NCBI GenBank assembly: GCA_002381225.1
Contig: DFSS01000045.1
Location: 491 to 10,156 of the forward strand
Direction: 5' to 3'
Length of the DNA: 9,666 nucleotides
Source of the DNA: Flavobacteriales bacterium UBA3431
Lineage (GTDB): Bacteria > Bacteroidota > Bacteroidia > Flavobacteriales > Schleiferiaceae
The position numbers and the translations under genes were made by a program. Position 1 is the first letter of the stretch. Every line of letters begins with the position of its first letter. Positions 1 through 5,790 of the stretch are shown in pieces. A model generated the notes under the pieces. That model was not told the origin of the DNA. It did no database searches and saw only the letters and a program-made list of their open reading frames with translations.

Positions 1-1013
1 CGGGGATTTGAGCTGGCCCGGTAGGACAAATCGCATTGGGACAAGGCCTTGAGCGCCGTAGCCAAAAATCCCGGGGACGCAGCGGCCGCTTGCTCCCGGT
101 ATTGCGCCTTCACACTATCTGGAACATCCATCAATACTACCGTGGCGTCGTGCTTTGCGAGCAAAATATCCCGAACATGGCTGGCCAACCCGCCGATGTA
201 CCGGTGCAGATCGAAGCCCCGGTCCAATACCTCATTCATCTGGAGCAACAGCCCTGTATTGTTTCCAGCCAGCATGAACTCGACGCTTTGAAAGAAAACG
301 GAGCGATCCAAGAGCTGAAGGTTTTCGCGGACAATGTCATAGGTCATGACTCCGCCACGGGCAAAGGCTGCGACGCGATCAAAAATGGACAGGGAGTCAC
401 GCAAGGCACCATCCGCTTTTTCCGCGATGGCATGCAAGGCCTCTTCTTCCGCCTGAATGCCCTCTTTATCCGCCACAAAACGCAAATGGTGCGCAATATC
501 CTGCAGGCCGATACGCTTGAAGTCAAAAATTTGGCATCGCGACAAAATGGTAGGGAGCACCTTGTGCTTCTCCGTGGTCGCTAGGATGAAAATGGCGTGA
601 GCGGGCGGCTCTTCCAAGGTCTTCAAGAAGGCATTGAACGCCGCTTGCGAGAGCATGTGTACCTCGTCGATGATGTAGACCTTGAAGCGGCCCACTTGGG
701 GAGCAAAGCGGACCTGGTCAATCAGTTGGCGAATGTCGTCCACCGAGTTGTTTGAGGCCGCGTCGAGCTCAAAAATATTAAGGCTGTAATCTTGATCCGG
801 GCCCGTGTGCACTTCGTTGATTCGGCGGGCCAAAATCCGGGCGCATGTGGTCTTTCCCACGCCGCGAGGGCCCGTAAATAGGAGTGCTTGAGCGAGGTGC
901 CCACTGGCCACTTCGTGCTCCAGGGTATCCGTCACATGGCTCTGACCCACGACCGCCTCAAAGTCTTTGGGGCGGTACTTTCGGGCCGAAACGATGTAGG
1001 GAGTCGCATCCAT
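1..1013 (-). CDS. dnaX: DNA polymerase III subunit gamma/tau, N-terminal part (3' end outside window)
   Basis: This is the clamp-loader ATPase of the replicative polymerase, which helps load the beta sliding clamp onto primed DNA. The visible 337 residues, reading without a stop from ATG 1013 to the window edge, begin MDATPYIVSARKYRP, the usual Bacteroidota DnaX start. Walker A is GPRGVGKT (residues 48-55). Next come LDAASNNS (83-90) and Walker B with YIIDEVH (113-119). Sensor 1 is ATTEKH (145-150), followed by the SRC arginine-finger motif (158-160), and sensor 2 is near GALRDS (about 206-211). The segment after Walker A lacks the four zinc-binding cysteines of the E. coli protein, as I recall for other Bacteroidota DnaX. 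The C-terminal tau region is off the window, so a frameshifted gamma form cannot be judged. The gene starts 24 bp after the carotenoid gene and has its own TAGATTTG box 4 nt before the ATG. Identification is firm. Confidence 0.96.
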   Translation of the reverse strand, partial: MDATPYIVSARKYRPKDFEAVVGQSHVTDTLEHEVASGHLAQALLFTGPRGVGKTTCARILARRINEVHTGPDQDYSLNIFELDAASNNSVDDIRQLIDQVRFAPQVGRFKVYIIDEVHMLSQAAFNAFLKTLEEPPAHAIFILATTEKHKVLPTILSRCQIFDFKRIGLQDIAHHLRFVADKEGIQAEEEALHAIAEKADGALRDSLSIFDRVAAFARGGVMTYDIVRENLQLLDRSVFFQSVEFMLAGNNTGLLLQMNEVLDRGFDLHRYIGGLASHVRDILLAKHDATVVLMDVPDSVKAQYREQAAAASPGFLATALKALSQCDLSYRASSNP

Positions 1014-1017
1014 AGGT

Positions 1018-1025
1018 CAAATCTA
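1018..1025 (-). promoter_or_regulatory. Putative -7 promoter box of dnaX (TAGATTTG)
   Basis: On the minus strand TAGATTTG is a perfect match to the Bacteroidota -7 consensus TAnnTTTG. It lies in the 24-bp gap before dnaX, exactly 4 nt (ACCT) before the ATG. A start point a few bases downstream would make the transcript leaderless or nearly so. No convincing TTG-type -33 element sits at the usual distance (a TTTG lies 25 nt upstream, which is too far), so the call rests on the box and its position. Confidence 0.55.
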
Positions 1026-1037
1026 CGCCAGAAGGAT

Positions 1038-1676
1038 TTAGGCCACAGGCCAAAGGTGGAATCCCGCGAAGAAAATCGCTTGGCACAGGAGCAACGTGCT
1101 GGCCAGGGCGTTGGGACGCTCCACGGCTTCCCCCAACACAGCCTGCATACCCCATGCCGTGACAAACCAGCCGAGGTAATTCATCCACCCTGCCGTGCCC
1201 GCGAAGAGCCAAAGGCGGAGGCTTGGTGCAACAGGTTCGAAGAGAAAGTCGAGGAGCACGAGCAGAGTGGCCGCAATGAGGTGGCGTTGCCAGCGGGGCA
1301 GTTCGGAGACATAGCTGAATACCCATTGCCCCCCGGCGAGGCTCAACATGGCCCAATTCACTCCGATCATCCAAGGCGTATCCCAAATGGCCGGCCCGAG
1401 CCCCTCCAAGTAGACGTAGGTTCCGAAGGGATACCCCGTATGAACGCCCAGAATTTCGACACCCAGCCCAAGGAGGTATACCAAAAGCAGGCGGAATTTC
1501 AAGGTTTGGCCCCCTCCAGCAAACCACACTAGGAGCCAAAATGAGATGAGCAAATGAATGGGCGTGAGCAAGGATACCCAACTCGCCCAACTCGTGTGCC
1601 AGCTAATGAACCCCACCGCGTGAAGGAGAATGAGCAACCCCATGGCGCCCCATGTTTTTTGTTTTTCAGTCCACAT
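1038..1676 (-). CDS. Carotenoid biosynthesis membrane protein, CruF-like (DUF422 / PF04240 family)
   Basis: A 212-residue hydrophobic protein with about seven predicted membrane segments (roughly 9-26, 33-55, 61-81, 97-124, 131-150, 153-181, 190-209). The family signature is clear: E74-x-L-G-V-H-T-G-Y-P-F-G-T-Y (74-87), then I-G-V-N-W (104-108), D143-F-L-F-E147-P-V-A (143-150) and N166-Y-L-G-W. Characterised relatives hydrate carotenoid end groups: bisanhydrobacterioruberin hydratase in haloarchaea and the C-1',2' hydratase CruF in cyanobacteria and Deinococcus. A role in monocyclic hydroxylated carotenoids such as saproxanthin or myxol is therefore plausible, but this is inference. No other pigment gene is in the window. 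The gene begins 6 bp after the VIT stop codon and has no promoter box of its own, so it is probably co-transcribed and translationally coupled with it. Family assignment is solid; the exact substrate is unknown. Confidence 0.85.
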   Translation of the reverse strand: MWTEKQKTWGAMGLLILLHAVGFISWHTSWASWVSLLTPIHLLISFWLLVWFAGGGQTLKFRLLLVYLLGLGVEILGVHTGYPFGTYVYLEGLGPAIWDTPWMIGVNWAMLSLAGGQWVFSYVSELPRWQRHLIAATLLVLLDFLFEPVAPSLRLWLFAGTAGWMNYLGWFVTAWGMQAVLGEAVERPNALASTLLLCQAIFFAGFHLWPVA

Positions 1677-1682
1677 GACCGT

Positions 1683-2456
1683 TTAGCTTAACCATTTTTC
1701 AAGGAGGTCTCCCGCTGCGTAGGCCAAGACAGCCGCTAAGGCACCAAGCAGGAGCGTTTCGGCCACACTTCGCCACATCGGACGGCTGTTGACCCGGGCC
1801 TTCAATACGCCAATACCTACAAAGGCCAGCCCCGTCAATAGTGCGGACCAGGTGAAGAGTTCTTGATTGCTGAAGTCCGCCATCCAAGGCATGTAGTGCA
1901 GGACATAGACCGCCAAGGGTACAAAACCCACGACATTGAAGCTAAGAAAGGTCATCCAGGCCGTTGTCAGAGGTTTCTTCTCTTCGGGAAAGAGTTCGAG
2001 CTCCGACTTCATCATTTCATCGACCCAACGGTCCTTGTCGGAGCAGATGACCTCGACCACTTGTTCGAGGAGCGCTCCTTCAAATCCTTTGGCGGCGTAG
2101 ATCTCGCGGATTTCTTCGCGCTCGACATCTGGAAGGTGATCGACTTCCCAATACTCTTGGGCCAATGCGCGGTCGTAGGTTTCCTCATCTGTCTTGGATG
2201 ACAAGTAGGCGCCCACCGCCATCGAGAAACCATCCGCAATCAGGTTGGCAAAACCTAGAATCAACGTCGTGGTGGTTTCCAAACCTGCGCCCGCGGCCCC
2301 AGCAACCACGGCAAAGGTGGTTACGGCCCCATCTATCCCTCCGTAGACAAACTCCGTGATGTACACCTGAAAGCGCCCGAGCCAGCCACTTGGGCTCGCA
2401 TGAAAGCGGGATTCATCGTGAAGATGGTGTTTCCGTGGAGGGTCGATGTGCGCCAT
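1683..2456 (-). CDS. VIT1/CCC1 family iron/manganese transporter
   Basis: A 257-residue membrane transporter of the VIT1/CCC1 family. Members move Fe2+ (and often Mn2+) out of the cytosol, into vacuoles in plants and yeast and presumably to the periplasm here. TM1 (about 35-58) carries FVYGGIDGAVTTFAVVAG with D42. TM2 (about 62-87) carries ANLIADGFSMAVGAYLS with D75 and M79. A long soluble segment follows (about 88-165), then three more membrane helices (about 166-190, 199-220, 228-250). The soluble segment holds E101, E104, E112, E115, M148, M149 and E152. From memory, this matches one for one, shifted by one residue, the metal-binding glutamates and methionines of the crystallised Eucalyptus VIT1, so the cytosolic metal-binding domain looks complete. 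The N-terminal tail is rich in histidine (HIDPPRKHHLHDESRFH). The gene lies 16 bp after the O-antigen ligase gene and has a TACCTTTG box 4 nt before the ATG. Confidence 0.92.
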   Translation of the reverse strand: MAHIDPPRKHHLHDESRFHASPSGWLGRFQVYITEFVYGGIDGAVTTFAVVAGAAGAGLETTTTLILGFANLIADGFSMAVGAYLSSKTDEETYDRALAQEYWEVDHLPDVEREEIREIYAAKGFEGALLEQVVEVICSDKDRWVDEMMKSELELFPEEKKPLTTAWMTFLSFNVVGFVPLAVYVLHYMPWMADFSNQELFTWSALLTGLAFVGIGVLKARVNSRPMWRSVAETLLLGALAAVLAYAAGDLLEKWLS

Positions 2457-2460
2457 AGTT

Positions 2461-2468
2461 CAAAGGTA
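2461..2468 (-). promoter_or_regulatory. Putative -7 promoter box of the VIT transporter gene (TACCTTTG)
   Basis: TACCTTTG on the minus strand matches TAnnTTTG perfectly and is followed by AACT and then the ATG at 2456. It occupies the 16-bp gap after the O-antigen ligase stop codon, so this gene may be transcribed separately although it looks like an operon member. The 8-mer GGGCTAGG sits just upstream, as it does at the xth box. No TTG-type -33 element is visible. Confidence 0.55.
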
Positions 2469-2472
2469 GCCC

Positions 2473-4398
2473 CTAGCCCGCTTGCTCTTGCTGCCAGCGT
2501 TGCTGTTTGAATGCCTGGAAGGCCTCAAACAAAGCGGGATCATTGGCTTGATTGCGCACGGCAATAAAGCGTTGTAGGCCTTGGTGTTTGGTCGTGGCCG
2601 GCATCCCTCGCAAGGCTTCGATGACCGCGCGTTGGTAATCTGGGTTGTTGTAGTATTCCGGGGTCAAGAATGCTGCAATGAGCACGCGCGCGGCCGCTTC
2701 ATACTGCCCAGTGGCGTTGAGTGTGGTGGCGTAGTGCATTTGTCCCCCCGGATGGCGCGGTGAAATGGCCAGCAACTGCTCATAGGTGGACTGAGCCTGG
2801 GCAAGTTCCCGCCGGTAGCGGTGCATATTGGCCTTTTGGTACAGGGTCACTACGTGGTATGGATGCAAGGCCAAGGCCTCATTGAAGTAGGCCTCAGCTT
2901 GTTTAAAATTGGTGGACGTAAAGGTGGGATTTGGGCCCATGGCTTGCGCCTCTCCAAACAAGCTGCCCATCCCTGCAAAGTAGATCAGTGGGTTGCTGAA
3001 GCGGTCCAATTCATTCCAACTTGACACCGCGTCCGTGGCGGACTGCACAATGCCCCGGGCATCTTTGCGGCTGTTTTGCTCCAAGACGATTTGGTTGGCG
3101 CGGTCCGCTTGAATGGCCTGCCAGGCAATTCGGCCCAATAGTCCAACCGAGACTACGGCCAAGCCTAGATACACTCCCTTCGGCACCGATACCCCGCCTC
3201 GGCTCCGAAGCCCCACCATGACCATGAAAGGGGCCCAGAATGCAGCGCGCTCCAGGGGAAATTCAAACAGCGCGTAGACGCTTACAAGGATCAGGATGGC
3301 CACCCATGTAGCATGCCCGAGTTCCGCCGAGTCTTTTCGATAAGCCCGAACCGCATGAACCACCACCGTGATGAAAAACACGAGAAAGAGCGCAAGACCT
3401 ACATAGCCCAACTCGGATAGCACCCAGATAAAGTCGTTGTGCGGGCGAACTTCCGAGGTGACACCTTCTGCCACGCTAGGATTCATGCCTTCTAAGCCAT
3501 ACTTGGGAAAATGAATTCTCCATTGCCCCGGACCCACGCCCGCGAGGGGATGCTCCGCCTGCATTTGGAAGGAATGGTCCCAGAAAATTTGGCGAATTTG
3601 CAAGTTGGCCGGATCCATTAATCTCTTCTGGACGGGGCCTGACATGGCGAGCAAGCCGGCCACAGCGAGCCCCCCTACCAAACCATACCGAACGGTCTTC
3701 GCTGGGCGCCACCCGAGCGCAACACCCACCCCTAGAGCCAAAGCCCCACCAAGCCATATACTGCGCGTCTGTGCCATGAGCACAGCCAAGACACCTAGCC
3801 AAAGGGCTGCATCGGCGAACCATGAGGGCCATAGCTGACGCGATCGCCCCAGCACCACGATGGGTATGGTTAGGGCAATGGCACTGGCTGTAAAGTTTTT
3901 ATGCCCCATCAAACCGGGAACGAGGTAGGGATCTTCCAACGCATCCGACCCTTTGGCCATGAACGTGAGGACATAGTGTAGGCTGAGCATCAAGCCAAAG
4001 CCCAAAATGAACGTGGTGAACTGTGCCCTAGCTTCAGACGACGCATGCGCCCAAAGCCCTCCCAGCAGCAGAAAGCCTAGATAGCCCGTAAAGCGGCCTG
4101 CGCTGTACTTCCATTCGGCCACCGAATACAAATCCGTCATCCACGGGGCCACCCACGCCCAAAGTGCCAAACCTAACCACACCAGGACGGGCCATGAAAG
4201 TTTGTAGGTGGCGGATGTCGTGCTCGACCAGGCTTTAAGTAGGAGAGCACACCCCACGCCAGCAAATCCCAAGTGGAGTGGCCAATGACCTGGATCCCCG
4301 AGCTTTGAAAAAAGGCCCACAGAAGGCAAGATGGCCATCAGGGCACCCAGCCCTAGCGCCAAGTATGAGTGTACTGTTTGAGGATGCGTTTCCTTCAT
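2473..4398 (-). CDS. O-antigen ligase/polymerase-like membrane protein with C-terminal TPR domain
   Basis: A 641-residue protein in two parts. Residues about 10-425 form a polytopic membrane region of roughly 11-12 hydrophobic helices. It has the Wzy_C/WaaL (O-antigen ligase superfamily) pattern: GHKNFTA (165-171), T211-R212-S213 before a glycine-rich helix, AEHPLAGVGPGQW (281-293), and in the large periplasmic loop R318-P-H320-N-D-F-I followed by S-E-L-G-Y-V-G-L. The arginine and histidine fit residues known to matter in WaaL ligases. Residues about 430-641 are soluble, with TPR-like helical pairs at about 497-529, 530-563 and 564-597. Such proteins join or polymerise undecaprenyl-linked glycans at the periplasmic face of the inner membrane, but ligase, polymerase and protein O-glycosyltransferase cannot be told apart by sequence. 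No glycosyltransferase cluster is nearby. It starts just beyond the rplI terminator, and AAGGA abuts the ATG too closely for a normal ribosome-binding site. Confidence 0.85.
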   Translation of the reverse strand: MKETHPQTVHSYLALGLGALMAILPSVGLFSKLGDPGHWPLHLGFAGVGCALLLKAWSSTTSATYKLSWPVLVWLGLALWAWVAPWMTDLYSVAEWKYSAGRFTGYLGFLLLGGLWAHASSEARAQFTTFILGFGLMLSLHYVLTFMAKGSDALEDPYLVPGLMGHKNFTASAIALTIPIVVLGRSRQLWPSWFADAALWLGVLAVLMAQTRSIWLGGALALGVGVALGWRPAKTVRYGLVGGLAVAGLLAMSGPVQKRLMDPANLQIRQIFWDHSFQMQAEHPLAGVGPGQWRIHFPKYGLEGMNPSVAEGVTSEVRPHNDFIWVLSELGYVGLALFLVFFITVVVHAVRAYRKDSAELGHATWVAILILVSVYALFEFPLERAAFWAPFMVMVGLRSRGGVSVPKGVYLGLAVVSVGLLGRIAWQAIQADRANQIVLEQNSRKDARGIVQSATDAVSSWNELDRFSNPLIYFAGMGSLFGEAQAMGPNPTFTSTNFKQAEAYFNEALALHPYHVVTLYQKANMHRYRRELAQAQSTYEQLLAISPRHPGGQMHYATTLNATGQYEAAARVLIAAFLTPEYYNNPDYQRAVIEALRGMPATTKHQGLQRFIAVRNQANDPALFEAFQAFKQQRWQQEQAG

Positions 4399-4402
4399 TC
4401 CT

Positions 4403-4410
4403 TAAAAGTA
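4403..4410 (-). promoter_or_regulatory. Putative -7 promoter box of the O-antigen ligase-like gene (TACTTTTA)
   Basis: On the minus strand TACTTTTA is one base away from TAnnTTTG and stands 4 nt (AGGA) before the ATG at 4398, the same spacing as at dnaX, VIT and xth. It lies directly beyond the T-run of the rplI terminator, so any -33 element would have to be within the terminator stem. The alternative is that the gene depends on read-through and the A/T-rich match is incidental. Confidence 0.4.
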
Positions 4411-4411
4411 A

Positions 4412-4438
4412 AAAACCCCGTCGGAAGGACGGGGTTTT
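4412..4438 (-). terminator. Intrinsic terminator of the rpsF-rpsR-rplI operon
   Basis: A perfect 11-bp inverted repeat, AAAACCCCGTC (4412-4422) and GACGGGGTTTT (4428-4438), encloses a 5-nt loop. Read on the minus strand the stem is followed by a T-run (six T in total, ending at 4410). It begins 21 nt after the rplI stop codon, which fits termination of the ribosomal operon. The stem also has A/T at both outer ends, so it could act on the plus strand, but no plus-strand gene runs into it. Confidence 0.93.
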
Positions 4439-4459
4439 CTTTGTCGTTGTAAGGAGAAA

Positions 4460-4912
4460 TTAATTCTCGTCGCCGATCACTTCAAAGTGGAAGTCGACCA
4501 CTACATCGCGGTGCAAACGAACCTTCGCTGTGTACTTGCCAGCAGCTTTGATGGTTCCACCTGCGATTTGGATGAACTTCTTGTCGATGGCATGACCCAT
4601 AGCAGCCAACTCCTCGGCCACATTGGCGTTGGTGACGGCTCCAAAAAGCTTACCACCCTTGCCAGACTTGGCCGTGAGCTTCAACTCGACGCGGTGCAAG
4701 GCTTCCGCTGTCTTGTTGGCAGCTTCGACCATCTTCGCCTCTTTGTGGGCACGCTGACGGAGGTCTTCCGCCAACATTTTCTTTGCAGAAGGCGTTGCCA
4801 AAACGGCAAAACCCTTTGGGATCAAATAGTTGAGGCCATAACCGTTCTTAACGGTGACCATATCGTCCTTGTAACCAAGGTTTTCAACGTCAGATTTCAA
4901 GATAACTTCCAT
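4460..4912 (-). CDS. rplI: 50S ribosomal protein bL9
   Basis: A 150-residue full-length bL9, which binds 23S rRNA at the base of the L1 stalk and supports translation fidelity. The N-terminal rRNA-binding domain (1 to about 52) reads MEVILKSDVENLGYKDDMV, followed by the GYGLNYLIPKGFA signature (24-36). A long connecting helix spans about 41-76 and the C-terminal domain begins near KSGKGGKLFGAVTNANVA (82-99), ending in VDFHFEVIGDEN. It is the last gene of rpsF-rpsR-rplI, 8 bp after the rpsR stop, and is followed by a strong terminator. The bases before the ATG (TCAGCGCC) contain no Shine-Dalgarno sequence, so initiation probably relies on coupling to rpsR. Confidence 0.98.
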   Translation of the reverse strand: MEVILKSDVENLGYKDDMVTVKNGYGLNYLIPKGFAVLATPSAKKMLAEDLRQRAHKEAKMVEAANKTAEALHRVELKLTAKSGKGGKLFGAVTNANVAEELAAMGHAIDKKFIQIAGGTIKAAGKYTAKVRLHRDVVVDFHFEVIGDEN

Positions 4913-4920
4913 GGCGCTGA

Positions 4921-5211
4921 TTATTTAAGGTTGTCGGCTACGTAAGGCATGAGTCCCAAGTGGCGTGCGCGCTTGATGGCTTGCGCCAATTTGCGCTGGT
5001 ACTTCAAAGAGGTACCGGTGAGGCGGCGGGGCAAAATTTTGCCTTGCTCATTCACAAAACGCAACAAGAAATCAGGATCCTTGTGGTCGATGTGCTTAAT
5101 GCCGTATTTCTTGAAGCGGCAATACTTCTTGGTGTTGGTAGCGTCAATAGCGATCGGCTGGAGATAGCGGATCTCTGATTGATTGCCAGCGTTGGATTCC
5201 AAAGTGCTCAT
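4921..5211 (-). CDS. rpsR: 30S ribosomal protein bS18
   Basis: A 96-residue bS18, which pairs with bS6 on the platform of the small subunit. The core KKYCRFKKYGIKHIDHKDPD, then FVNEQGKILPRRLTGTSLKYQRKLAQAIKRARHLGLMPYVADNLK, is diagnostic. The N-terminal tail (MSTLESNAGNQSEIRYLQP) is longer and more polar than in E. coli, as in other Bacteroidota. In Flavobacterium ribosomes bS18, bS6 and bS21 have been reported to hold the 3' end of 16S rRNA and mask the anti-Shine-Dalgarno sequence. The lack of ribosome-binding sites in this window fits that. The gene is 12 bp after rpsF and 8 bp before rplI. Confidence 0.98.
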   Translation of the reverse strand: MSTLESNAGNQSEIRYLQPIAIDATNTKKYCRFKKYGIKHIDHKDPDFLLRFVNEQGKILPRRLTGTSLKYQRKLAQAIKRARHLGLMPYVADNLK

Positions 5212-5223
5212 TTCTGTGTAGGA

Positions 5224-5559
5224 TTAAGCGTTTTTGACTTTGGCGCGACGCTTGGCAGCATACTCAACGCCGTGTTTGTCCAGGGTCACGGTGAGGAAGC
5301 GCAAGATGCGCTCGTCACGCTTCATTTCTACCTCGAGGGTAGCAATGACGGGAGCTGGAGCTTTGAACTCGAGGAGGTTATAGAACCCACTCTTCTTTTT
5401 GTCGATGGGGTATGCCAACTTGCGGAGGCCCCACTTTTCGACGTTGATAAGCTCGGCACCATTCGATTGTAGGTAGCCGGTGTACTTATCAACCGCTTCC
5501 CTTGTCTGCTCTTCAGACAAGACGGGATTTAGAATGAAAACGGTTTCGTACTGATTCAT
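5224..5559 (-). CDS. rpsF: 30S ribosomal protein bS6
   Basis: A 111-residue bS6, partner of bS18 on the platform of the 30S subunit. It starts MNQYETVFILNPVLSEEQ, the normal family start, and continues with GLRKLAYPIDKKKSGFYNLLEF (beta strands) and DERILRFLTVTLDKHGVEY. An in-frame ATG at 5598 would add 13 residues, but it lies upstream of the likely -7 promoter box (5580-5587), so the start at 5559 is preferred. First gene of the rpsF-rpsR-rplI operon. Neither priB nor ssb is present between rpsF and rpsR, unlike the arrangements in enterobacteria and Firmicutes respectively. The leader is short and A/T-rich (TTTCATTAACT before the ATG), with no Shine-Dalgarno sequence. Confidence 0.97.
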   Translation of the reverse strand: MNQYETVFILNPVLSEEQTREAVDKYTGYLQSNGAELINVEKWGLRKLAYPIDKKKSGFYNLLEFKAPAPVIATLEVEMKRDERILRFLTVTLDKHGVEYAAKRRAKVKNA

Positions 5560-5579
5560 AGTTAATGAAATTAGGGGTG

Positions 5580-5587
5580 CAAAGATA
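5580..5587 (-). promoter_or_regulatory. Likely -7 promoter box of the rpsF-rpsR-rplI operon (TATCTTTG)
   Basis: TATCTTTG, followed by C on the minus strand, is an exact match to the Bacteroidota -7 consensus TAnnTTTG and resembles boxes of highly expressed genes in the phylum. It ends 20 nt before the rpsF ATG, predicting a leader of roughly 13-17 nt, longer than for the other boxes in this window. The region upstream is A/T-rich, but a clear TTG -33 element at 17-23 nt is missing. Confidence 0.7.
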
Positions 5588-5598
5588 GGAAAAAGCAC

Positions 5599-5790
5599 CT
5601 TTGGTTATACCGAAAAAAGGAAATGGGTTTTCGTGTTTTAGGGTGAAAGAATCAAGGGACACTTCACGCCGTGCTCGTTCGTTGGTTTCCTCGTTCTGGG
5701 GTAAACCTCTAATTCACCCCAATGTGAGCGCAGCGTGATCAGCCGTTTACGACTCAACGCTTCACCTTTTAACCTGTTTTCGCTAGCCCT
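5599..5790. other. Gene-free spacer between xth and rpsF with short repeats and weak hairpins
   Basis: No coding region or recognised RNA is seen here. Visible structure: an inverted repeat TGGGGT (5697-5702) and ACCCCA (5716-5721) with a 13-nt loop and no T-run; an imperfect stem built on GCGT/ACGC with a TAAA loop at about 5731-5758; a direct repeat CTCGTTC at 5674-5680 and 5690-5696; and tandem CTAGCCCT units at 5783-5790 and 5791-5798, the second covering the xth stop codon. One of the stems may weakly end xth transcription, but none looks like a classic terminator. The right part also holds the region upstream of the rpsF promoter. Confidence 0.5.

Noticed and set aside
36..584. Plus-strand open frame of 182 codons
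   Set aside because: It is the reverse complement shadow of dnaX, which has all clamp-loader motifs.
888..1532. Long plus-strand open frame, 214 codons
   Set aside because: It lies opposite dnaX and the carotenoid gene, has a composition typical of an antisense shadow and no recognisable domain.
958..1590. Minus-strand 210-codon frame overlapping the carotenoid gene
   Set aside because: It is an alternate reading frame of the carotenoid and dnaX genes; it lacks the membrane pattern and family signature seen in the accepted frame.
4399..4403. AAGGA before the O-antigen ligase ATG as a Shine-Dalgarno site (similarly AAGG before xth)
   Set aside because: It touches the ATG or lies 1 nt from it, too close for pairing with 16S rRNA during initiation, and the host phylum rarely uses such sites.
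5560..5598. 13-residue upstream extension of rpsF from the ATG at 5598
   Set aside because: The extension would cover the -7 promoter box and does not resemble bS6; MNQYETVFILNP is the normal family start.
5697..5721. TGGGGT/ACCCCA hairpin as the xth terminator
   Set aside because: Only 6 bp of stem, a 13-nt loop, no T-run, and about 70 nt beyond the xth stop codon; kept only as a weak structure in the spacer.
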